Source: a virus
Direction: 5' to 3' (one strand)
DNA: 44,968 nt
IMG/VR virus record: IMGVR_UViG_3300020215_000076
Span: 1 to 44,968 of that record
The translations under genes were made by a program, and so were the position numbers. The notes below the pieces were generated by a model. It worked only from the letters and a program-made list of their open reading frames with translations, was not told the origin of the DNA and did no database searches. Below are positions 14,068 to 19,501 of the stretch, one piece after another. Within the stretch, counting starts at the first letter, position 1; each line of letters begins with the position of its first letter.

Positions 14068-14322
14068 ATGCCTACGAAGAAGACCGTTGTGAAGGTTCCG
14101 CTGCCCGATGTTCCCCCTCCGTCCCCGATGGGCCTAGCTCCACAGGCTCCACCTCCGCCGAAGTGGAAGGTTTCCTTTCGGATTAGGTCTGCCATCGAAG
14201 TCACCGTTATCGACTCCTGGAACGAGGACCGCGAAGCGGCCATCGCGGAGGCAGCGGCGCGGGTCAGCGACCTGATCAAGGAGCCGTTCGGGATGAAGTA
14301 CCTGGGAGCCGTTCGCGTTTGA
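14068..14322 (+). CDS. Hypothetical protein with proline-rich linker, 84 aa
   Basis: A strong RBS (AAGGAGAGAG) precedes ATG 14068. The N-terminal third is proline-rich (VPLPDVPPPSPMGLAPQAPP) and the remainder is a small alpha/beta unit (WKVSFRIRSAIEVTVIDSW, then helix). Function unknown. Confidence 0.62.
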   Translation: MPTKKTVVKVPLPDVPPPSPMGLAPQAPPPPKWKVSFRIRSAIEVTVIDSWNEDREAAIAEAAARVSDLIKEPFGMKYLGAVRV

Positions 14323-14330
14323 GCCATTTG

Positions 14331-14492
14331 ATGCTTTACTCCAACATCAACTCTAAGGACGCCTATATCGAGGCCCTTCGACAGACCATCATCGAGTTCA
14401 TGAAGCTCTGCATCTGCCAGTATCCAGATGAGGGAAAGGAGCAGCGCGATTGTGACCGCTGCCGCCACGCGAAGAAGCTGTTGGACCACTAA
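14331..14492 (+). CDS. Small protein with CxC...CxxC, 53 aa
   Basis: ATG 14331 starts 8 bases after the previous stop. The N-terminal helix (SKDAYIEALRQTIIEFMKL) is followed by CIC and CDRCRH, likely one metal site. It has no good RBS. Confidence 0.5.
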   Translation: MLYSNINSKDAYIEALRQTIIEFMKLCICQYPDEGKEQRDCDRCRHAKKLLDH

Positions 14493-14508
14493 GGTCGAAA
14501 GCCATTCG

Positions 14509-15165
14509 ATGAAACCGTACTACGAGTCCAAGGGCCTGACGATCTACCACGGGGACGCGGTTCAGGTCATGCCCTTCCTCCAGCCCGTCGACCTCCTCCT
14601 GACCGATCCGCCTTACGGGATCGGGGAAGCCAGGGGGAAGAACAAGAGCCGCACGAATGCGGCGGTGGCGACAGACTACGGGGTGGCCTCGTGGGACGAC
14701 AAGCCCATCCCTCAGTGGCTTCTCGAAATGGCGATGGCGAAGGCCCGCTGGAGCATCGTCTTCGGTGGCAACTACTACGTCCTCCCGCCGTCCTCCTGCT
14801 GGCTTGTCTGGGACAAGGACAACACAGGGGACTTCGCGGATTGTGAGCTGGCCTGGACGAACATGCCGAAGGCCGTTCGGAAGCTCCGCTGGCGCTGGAA
14901 CGGGATGCTGCAGGAGCATGGCGGCATCCACAAGGAGCCGCGCTGGCATCCCACCCAGAAGCCGGTCGAGGTCATGAAGTGGGCGCTCTCACTGGCCCCG
15001 GACGGGACGAAGACCGTCCTTGACCCATTCATGGGCTCAGGGACGACCCTCGTAGCGTCCAAGGAGCTTGGCTATTCGTGCGTCGGCATCGAGCGGGAGG
15101 AGAAGTATTGCGAGGCCGCAGTTAAGCGGCTGTCCCAGGAGATCCTTTTCGGGGGAGTCGCCTAA
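14509..15165 (+). CDS. Beta-class DNA methyltransferase (N4-cytosine or N6-adenine)
   Basis: A 218-aa amino-methyltransferase with DPPY (33-36) preceding the SAM-binding FMGSG (174-178), the motif order of the beta class, and the companion segment HPTQKPVEVMKWAL (147-160). It transfers a methyl group from S-adenosylmethionine to a base in phage or host DNA. No restriction partner lies nearby, so self-protection or regulation is likely. ATG 14509 gives the family start MKPYYESKGLTIYHGDA. The target site cannot be told from sequence. Confidence 0.88.
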   Translation: MKPYYESKGLTIYHGDAVQVMPFLQPVDLLLTDPPYGIGEARGKNKSRTNAAVATDYGVASWDDKPIPQWLLEMAMAKARWSIVFGGNYYVLPPSSCWLVWDKDNTGDFADCELAWTNMPKAVRKLRWRWNGMLQEHGGIHKEPRWHPTQKPVEVMKWALSLAPDGTKTVLDPFMGSGTTLVASKELGYSCVGIEREEKYCEAAVKRLSQEILFGGVA

Positions 15166-15302
15166 TGAACCATGTGCATGACTGGTCTGAGTGGAGAACG
15201 TATTGGGTCGAGGTCAAGCACCACGCCAAGATCGTCTTTCACCAGCAGCGGAGGTGCCTTGCCTGGATCGGGTGCGAGGCGCACGAAACGAGGGAGGCGT
15301 AG
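15165..15302 (+). CDS. Small hypothetical protein, 45 aa
   Basis: ATG 15165 overlaps the methyltransferase stop by one base. It is rich in His and Trp (MNHVHDWSEWRTYWVEVKHH) with two cysteines. No family is recognised. Confidence 0.5.
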   Translation: MNHVHDWSEWRTYWVEVKHHAKIVFHQQRRCLAWIGCEAHETREA

Positions 15303-15305
15303 ATC

Positions 15306-15479
15306 GTGAATAAAGCGCCTGAGTGCGAGGATTGCGGCGACGAGGTCCGGAGGCGCTATCGGTGCCACCACTGCAATCTGCTGGTCTGCCGCTGGTGCTG
15401 GAGCCACGTCCACTCCTGCGAGCCGCAGCACAAGCGAAAGGACTGCCGAGACCTGAAGCCTGCGGAGGTCGGAAGATGA
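15306..15479 (+). CDS. Multi-cysteine zinc protein, 57 aa
   Basis: GTG 15306. Eight cysteines and several histidines (CEDC, CHHCNLLVCRWCWSHVHSC) resemble a B-box or cross-brace zinc module. The stop overlaps the next ATG (ATGA). Function unknown; the arrangement is one of the most ordered among the mini-proteins. Confidence 0.6.
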   Translation: MNKAPECEDCGDEVRRRYRCHHCNLLVCRWCWSHVHSCEPQHKRKDCRDLKPAEVGR

Positions 15480-15667
15480 GAACTACGACAAGGCATCGTC
15501 ATAAGTTCAACCGCTGGGAAATAGTGCCGCCCGTGCCGGGGCTCGCCCGCCGCCAGCGGCAAACGTGCAATCGCGGTCGGTGCCCGGTGGTCCGGACGCG
15601 GGTCGCGCACTACCACGGGGACGAAACCCCGTGCTTCCGGCCGCACAAGGGGAGGCGCACTTCATGA
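15476..15667 (+). CDS. Basic mini-protein, 63 aa
   Basis: ATG 15476 overlaps the previous TGA. It is very Arg/His-rich (MRTTTRHRHKFNRW, RPHKGRRTS), with CNRGRC. It probably binds nucleic acid. It overlaps the next ATG by 4 bases. Confidence 0.5.
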   Translation: MRTTTRHRHKFNRWEIVPPVPGLARRQRQTCNRGRCPVVRTRVAHYHGDETPCFRPHKGRRTS

Positions 15668-15840
15668 CATTTGTCGTCCGTGGAATGTGGCTCTGCAACT
15701 GGCAGACCAGTCATTGGTTCTTTCACAATTCCGTGTGGAGCGTTTGCGGGATGCTGCATCGAGACAAGGTGGCGCTTGGCTACACGACGGGCGTCCTCTG
15801 CCGGACCTGCACGAAGTGGGTGGTGAAGAACAATGCCTGA
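15664..15840 (+). CDS. Small Trp/Cys-rich protein, 58 aa
   Basis: ATG 15664 overlaps the previous stop. It has tryptophans throughout and four cysteines, two as CRTC near residue 46. The overlap chain continues into the next gene. Function unknown. Confidence 0.52.
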   Translation: MTFVVRGMWLCNWQTSHWFFHNSVWSVCGMLHRDKVALGYTTGVLCRTCTKWVVKNNA

Positions 15841-16030
15841 ATCACACGAGCCCAAGCCTCCTCTCTGGTACACCGAAATCGGGATGCGGGAGGCCATCGC
15901 CAGCGGGGCGTTCCCGCCCGTCGCGTGGGACCTGATCCCGGAGGTGGTAAAGCACCTCCAGATGGCGTTCGAGAAGGGCTACGGGATCGGATTTCGTCAA
16001 TCCCAAGAACGACGTCCGGAGGGCAAATGA
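15833..16030 (+). CDS. Hypothetical protein, 65 aa
   Basis: ATG 15833 lies within the end of the previous gene. The product is a mixed helix protein (MREAIASGAFPPVAWDLIPEVVKHLQMAFEKG). Its end (RRPEGK) is nearly the same as the end of the 68-aa protein at 16260 (SRPEGK); both stretches carry the GGAG-type RBS of the following gene, so the match reflects a shared RBS. Confidence 0.55.
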   Translation: MPESHEPKPPLWYTEIGMREAIASGAFPPVAWDLIPEVVKHLQMAFEKGYGIGFRQSQERRPEGK

Positions 16031-16263
16031 GCTGCCCGAAAGGTGCATTCTGCTTCGTGAGCCCAATCTGGCACGAGGACCACGAGTACAACGCCAGCCT
16101 CGGTACGTGCAGGCGGAAGGCGGAGTGTACGGCCTGCGGCAAGATCGAATGGAGCGCCGCCGATCATGTCTGCCTCGGGGGTGGCGATGCCGACCTGTGC
16201 CTTGAGCGCTTGATGGCGGCTGGCCGGGACGTGGACAAGTTAGACCAATCGAAGGCTCGATGA
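16027..16263 (+). CDS. Cys-rich protein, 78 aa
   Basis: ATG 16027 overlaps the previous TGA. It has seven cysteines, including CTACGK near residues 34-39, between aromatic segments. It is likely a zinc-binding fold of unknown function. Confidence 0.58.
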   Translation: MSCPKGAFCFVSPIWHEDHEYNASLGTCRRKAECTACGKIEWSAADHVCLGGGDADLCLERLMAAGRDVDKLDQSKAR

Positions 16264-16466
16264 CTATGGATCCGCACGAGGACTATCGGGCGCTCTGCAA
16301 GCGTGTACCGTGGGCCTACGCCGACTCCTGGTATCAGGAGTGCGACTACTGCAAGCGCGTCGAGCTGGTGCTGCCTTCTCTGGCGAAGTCGGCAACTTTG
16401 ATCTGTGAAAGCTGCTTCTCGGACGGATTAGACGAATCCAGCGATTCACGACCGGAGGGGAAATGA
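16260..16466 (+). CDS. Zinc-ribbon-like protein, 68 aa
   Basis: ATG 16260 overlaps the previous stop. CDYCKR (28-33) and CESC (49-52) form a classic two-knuckle zinc ribbon spanning about 25 residues. Function unknown. Confidence 0.6.
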   Translation: MTMDPHEDYRALCKRVPWAYADSWYQECDYCKRVELVLPSLAKSATLICESCFSDGLDESSDSRPEGK

Positions 16467-16666
16467 AGATTCACCTAGACCACGCTGGCTACACGGATAT
16501 TTCCACGACCCAAGCCGGGAACGCTGAGGTGTGGGTGGCCGCTGGCATGAAGCGCGAGGATGGGGTGTGGTTCTACCTCACCCGAGAGAACGTGAAGAAG
16601 CTTCACAAGCAGCTAGGGGAATGGCTTGAAGAACGCCACAAGCCCGCACCGTACTGCGGGTCATAG
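16463..16666 (+). CDS. Hypothetical protein, 67 aa
   Basis: ATG 16463 overlaps the previous stop and follows GGAGGGG. It has an alpha/beta pattern (IHLDHAGYTDIS, VWVAAGMKREDGVWFYLTRENVKKLHKQLGEWL). No known family. Confidence 0.58.
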   Translation: MKIHLDHAGYTDISTTQAGNAEVWVAAGMKREDGVWFYLTRENVKKLHKQLGEWLEERHKPAPYCGS

Positions 16667-16742
16667 TACAAACGGTCGAATCAAGGGAGCTTAGGGTGGT
16701 TTATCGAAATCCGGTAAGGTCTGAATAACTGGAAGGTGAAAT

Positions 16743-16934
16743 ATGGCTGGCTTTCACGCCGAACGGCTGCACGTGATTCGCGGCACCTTAGAGGTCGTAC
16801 TGGATGCCGAGGACAAGGAGGCTGCGTGTAAGCTCTGGATCCCAGCCCTACTAAAGGAAATCAATGAGGCCCTAAGCAACTGTGATTGCGAGGAGTGTTT
16901 CGAGGCCAGGCGTACCGATACGCATAAGGTGTAG
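16743..16934 (+). CDS. Hypothetical protein with CDCEEC, 63 aa
   Basis: GGAAGGTG precedes ATG 16743. The protein is helical, with CDCEEC near residues 47-52. A 76-base gap without recognised signals separates it from the previous gene. Confidence 0.55.
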   Translation: MAGFHAERLHVIRGTLEVVLDAEDKEAACKLWIPALLKEINEALSNCDCEECFEARRTDTHKV

Positions 16935-16941
16935 TCAGCGT

Positions 16942-17466
16942 ATGGTGAAGAGACTTTGCGGCGAGTTCTGGCGGCACAAGATGAGCCGAGAGCTTGGCTA
17001 CAACAAGTGTGTCCGGTGCGGAACGCTAGGTGCTGGCGCTCCTACCGAGATTCGGTTCTGGGCCAACGTCAAGAAGACGGATACCTGTTGGGTGTGGACT
17101 GCCTACACCTACCACGGCGGCTACGGGCAGTTCAGGACCAAGGAGCGGGCGTGGTCGGCCCACAAATACTCATGGTTCCTGCATACAGGATACGCGCCAG
17201 GTAGCGATGTGGACGTCTGCCACAAGTGCGACAACCCGCCGTGCGTGCGACCGGACCATCTATTCATCGGGACACGGAAGGAAAACCACGAGGACATGAT
17301 CCGGAAGGGACGGAAGCCGACGGTGCTATCCTTGCTCCAGGTGCATGAGATCCGCAAGCTGGCACAGCTAGGGCGCAGCAACAACGAGATTGCCGAGTAT
17401 CTCCACCTGACGCGGGATCAGGTCTACCGGGTGACTAGTGGTAAGTGCTGGAAGGCGATACGCTAA
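16942..17466 (+). CDS. HNH homing-type endonuclease, 174 aa
   Basis: The HNH core is the aromatic CWVWTAYTYHGGYGQF lead-in (49-64), HKYSWFLHTG (74-83) and CHKCDNPPCVRPDHLFIGT (93-111), which holds the zinc cysteines and catalytic His. A C-terminal helix-turn-helix (GRSNNEIAEYLHLTRDQVYRV, about 144-164) resembles the DNA-recognition modules of free-standing homing endonucleases. Cys23-x2-Cys26 near the N-terminus may be an extra zinc site. It sits near the end of the rightward arm; ATG 16942 is the likely start. Confidence 0.82.
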   Translation: MVKRLCGEFWRHKMSRELGYNKCVRCGTLGAGAPTEIRFWANVKKTDTCWVWTAYTYHGGYGQFRTKERAWSAHKYSWFLHTGYAPGSDVDVCHKCDNPPCVRPDHLFIGTRKENHEDMIRKGRKPTVLSLLQVHEIRKLAQLGRSNNEIAEYLHLTRDQVYRVTSGKCWKAIR

Positions 17467-17477
17467 CGAGGTGATAT

Positions 17478-17744
17478 ACGACTAACGACCAGAACCAGCG
17501 CGGGCCAGAGGTTCCACCCGAACGCCTCGAGCAGCTCGTCGCCGCTGCAACTTCCGAACTCGCGCAACGCCTAGGGGCCGGCGCCCAAGTGATCGTGATG
17601 GCCCTTGAGCCCGGAAAGGGGGGCTGGCAAGTGGAACATTCCGGCCACCCAGTAGGGCTGATCTGGCTGCTGGAGATAGGGGCACAGAACATCAAGGACA
17701 AGCTCCTGCCGAAGGGGACGCGCCAGAGGACGGAGGGCCCGTGA
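17478..17744 (+). CDS. Hypothetical protein, 88 aa, apparent ACG start
   Basis: A good RBS (GAGGTGA at 17468-17474) is followed at 17478 by ACG in the frame TNDQNQRGPEVPPERLEQLV... that ends at TGA 17744. The encoded protein is well formed (a helix, then GAQVIVMALEPGKGGWQVEH), and an in-frame stop (TGA) lies just before ACG, so no upstream start exists. Either ACG is used, or ATG was lost by a T-to-C change, or a later GTG/ATG near 17589-17598 starts a shorter product. Its stop overlaps the next GTG. Confidence 0.55.
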   Translation, partial: TTNDQNQRGPEVPPERLEQLVAAATSELAQRLGAGAQVIVMALEPGKGGWQVEHSGHPVGLIWLLEIGAQNIKDKLLPKGTRQRTEGP

Positions 17745-17920
17745 CGACCTGCCTCGAGTGCGGGAAGGAGTGCGACGGCCGGCGCTCCGCTCGGCGCCGC
17801 TTCTGCAGTCCGAGGTGCCGAGCGGCGCACTGGCGCAAGGAGCATGAAGTGACTTGCCCGCACTGCGCCAAGCCATTCCAGTTAGCGTACGTACGCCAGC
17901 CTACGCGTACGAACGCTTAA
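17741..17920 (+). CDS. Zinc-finger protein, 59 aa, last gene of the rightward arm
   Basis: GTG 17741 overlaps the previous TGA. CLECGKEC with CSPRC, then CPHC, give seven cysteines in a basic protein, in the style of small zinc fingers. The last codons overlap the palindromes at 17885-17916. It ends the rightward block. Confidence 0.6.
   Translation: MTTCLECGKECDGRRSARRRFCSPRCRAAHWRKEHEVTCPHCAKPFQLAYVRQPTRTNA
17885..17916. repeat. Palindrome pair GCGTACGTACGC and GCGTACGaACGC
   Basis: A perfect third copy (17885-17896) and a one-mismatch fourth copy (17905-17916) lie 20 bp apart, about two helical turns. This suggests binding of one protein to the same DNA face. The same 12-mer occurs twice at 9428 and 9497. 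Confidence 0.5.
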
Positions 17921-18127
17921 CCACCTACCGCAAGACATCCACGGTAAATTGTGCCCCAGCCGCCGGTTTTCGACCCTCCGGGGGAAGGGTCGGGTGCAAC
18001 CGGAGTCCCCGGGAGGAGAACGCCCGGGGCGGGCTACGGCTGGGGCTGCCCTAAGATTTCGGCCCCGATCTGCGCCACTGGACGGAAATCGGGCTAAGGC
18101 GGGCCAGGGCCGAGGGTAGGGAGTGTG
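17921..18127. terminator. Convergent terminator zone with stacked hairpins
   Basis: This gap of about 200 bases separates the ends of the rightward and leftward arms. It holds a two-tier stem (17963-17968/17998-18003 enclosing 17971-17977/17986-17992), a 7-bp stem (18007-18013/18023-18029) and a 6-bp stem (18064-18069/18088-18093). None has a clear T-run. A bidirectional termination or RNA-protection role is inferred from position. Confidence 0.55.
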
Positions 18128-18358
18128 TCAGCGATTCTTGGCGGCGTTGATCGCCTCCCGGAGAATCTGCGTCGACCGCAGATATGTAGCCTTGTCCTCC
18201 GGACTCACGCTCTTCGGATCGAGGGTCCCGTTCAGCATGGCGTCGTGGCGCTCGGAGACCTTGTCCACGAGGCCGTCGATCGCCTCCGCGCGGATGTATC
18301 CCTTGTCGCCGCAGCCGGCGAGGATGAGCCCGAGAAAGAGGGCGCCGATCGTCTTCAT
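18128..18358 (-). CDS. Small lipoprotein, possible outer-membrane spanin
   Basis: A 76-aa protein with signal peptide MKTIGALFLGLILAGC and a clear lipobox (LAGC). It is the last gene of the late block, next to small membrane proteins, where Rz1-type spanin subunits often occur. The mature part is charged and helical rather than proline-rich, so the spanin assignment is tentative. Confidence 0.6.
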   Translation of the reverse strand: MKTIGALFLGLILAGCGDKGYIRAEAIDGLVDKVSERHDAMLNGTLDPKSVSPEDKATYLRSTQILREAINAAKNR

Positions 18359-18362
18359 ACCC

Positions 18363-18647
18363 CTACCCCTTCAGTTCCATGGCTTGAACGGCCACCTTAG
18401 CCAACGACACGACAATCTTTGCGACGTGTTCCCACGCGAACCCCACCGTCCGGATGCGCTTGCTCTCAGCCAACACCTTGGCCTGCTCCTTGATCTCTGA
18501 AAGGATGTCCTGCCGCCCCTGCTTCACCGCGCGAACGGCGTCAGCGGCTAGGATCTTCCCCCACTCGCCGAGATCTTCCGCTTCCCCTTGAAGGAAGTTG
18601 CGGAGAGCTTCAAGCGACTCCTGCCCGACCAGCCTTGCCAGATCCAT
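18363..18647 (-). CDS. Hypothetical helical protein, 94 aa
   Basis: ATG 18647 follows GGAGG on the minus strand. The protein is fully helical (VGQESLEALRNFLQGEAEDLGEWGKILA...), ending in a hydrophobic helix (EHVAKIVVSLAKVAVQAMELKG). It could be membrane- or virion-associated. It overlaps the upstream gene by 38 bases. Confidence 0.6.
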   Translation of the reverse strand: MDLARLVGQESLEALRNFLQGEAEDLGEWGKILAADAVRAVKQGRQDILSEIKEQAKVLAESKRIRTVGFAWEHVAKIVVSLAKVAVQAMELKG

Positions 18648-18831
18648 TGTTCGCCTCCTTCACGTTCTTGGCGCTCTGCCGAAAGTAAATCGTGGCCGCA
18701 TCGACGAGCTCGGCGGGCGCTCCAGGAGCCTGAGCCGCAGCCAAGAGTTCCCGCTCCCGCCTGGCGTTCTCAGCCCTGAGGCGCCTGCACTCCCCGAACC
18801 ACGACAGGATGGCTTTGAGCAGCCGAATCAC
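18610..18831 (-). CDS. Small protein with membrane-anchor-like N-terminus, 73 aa
   Basis: GTG 18831 overlaps the upstream TGA. A short amphipathic/hydrophobic start (MIRLLKAILSWFGE) precedes an Arg/Glu/Ala-rich helix. It might act as an inner-membrane lysis protein, but nothing proves it. Confidence 0.55.
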   Translation of the reverse strand: MIRLLKAILSWFGECRRLRAENARRERELLAAAQAPGAPAELVDAATIYFRQSAKNVKEANNGSGKAGRAGVA

Positions 18832-19055
18832 GGGGTCCCTCCTTTTTGCCTATCAAGGAGCGCGTTGAGGCGGGCCTCCCGCTCCTTCGCGTCCTTCTTG
18901 TCCTCCTGGACGTCCCTCCAGATGATCCCGGCGAGGACGACGACAACGCCAGCCAGCACGTAGGCGACGTACTTCCAGACCTCACCAGCGCTCGTCTCGA
19001 GCTGCTTGGCAGCCTGGACAACATCCCCGTCTGGGACAAACCAATACGGCTCCAT
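18828..19055 (-). CDS. Single-TM protein, holin or inner spanin candidate, 75 aa
   Basis: One transmembrane segment (WKYVAYVLAGVVVVLAGIIW, about 27-46) is followed by a highly charged helix (EDKKDAKEREARLNALLDRQ). That layout fits class III-like holins or inner-membrane spanins. ATG 19055 overlaps the upstream TGA. The position before a lipoprotein gene supports a lysis-related role. Confidence 0.6.
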   Translation of the reverse strand: MEPYWFVPDGDVVQAAKQLETSAGEVWKYVAYVLAGVVVVLAGIIWRDVQEDKKDAKEREARLNALLDRQKGGTP

Positions 19056-19501
19056 CAGCCTCCTACCCTTTCTCCCCCGGACGTGCCCGTCTTCATGAGT
19101 GCCATGAACTCGAAAAGCCCGTCAGCGGGCGACAACCGCCCAGCACTCACCTCGCGCTTAATCGTCTCCTCGGACATCACCCCAAAGTGTTCGCGCTCCA
19201 TCGCCGCGTAGAGGCTGTCCAGCTCGCGCTGCTGTTCAGCCTCTTCCACCTCGCGCCGTGACTCCATCGCGCAGTCGACGCACTCGACGGGAAAATGCAC
19301 CTTCGGGTTGTACTCAACGCCCATCGGAAGACCGACCCTGGCGTAGTTGAGCGGATCTTTGTCCTTATCCCCAGCGGGGATTGGCACGTCGCAGACGCGG
19401 CAGCGCATCCGCACGTAGCTAAGGGGCTTCCCCTTCGGCGCTTCGACAGTGCCCTTGAGGGCCGCAATTGCCTTGGCCCTCGTCAAATCTGAGTCACTCA
19501 C
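19055..19501 (-). CDS. Hypothetical protein with zinc ribbon, 148 aa
   Basis: GTG 19501 overlaps the stop of the fiber gene (GTGA). CRVC (about 42-45) and CVDC (about 77-80) form a zinc ribbon, followed by a coiled, Glu-rich helix. Function unknown. Longer versions reaching 19759 would run antiparallel to the Gly-rich gene frame and are rejected. Confidence 0.65.
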   Translation of the reverse strand: MSDSDLTRAKAIAALKGTVEAPKGKPLSYVRMRCRVCDVPIPAGDKDKDPLNYARVGLPMGVEYNPKVHFPVECVDCAMESRREVEEAEQQRELDSLYAAMEREHFGVMSEETIKREVSAGRLSPADGLFEFMALMKTGTSGGERVGG

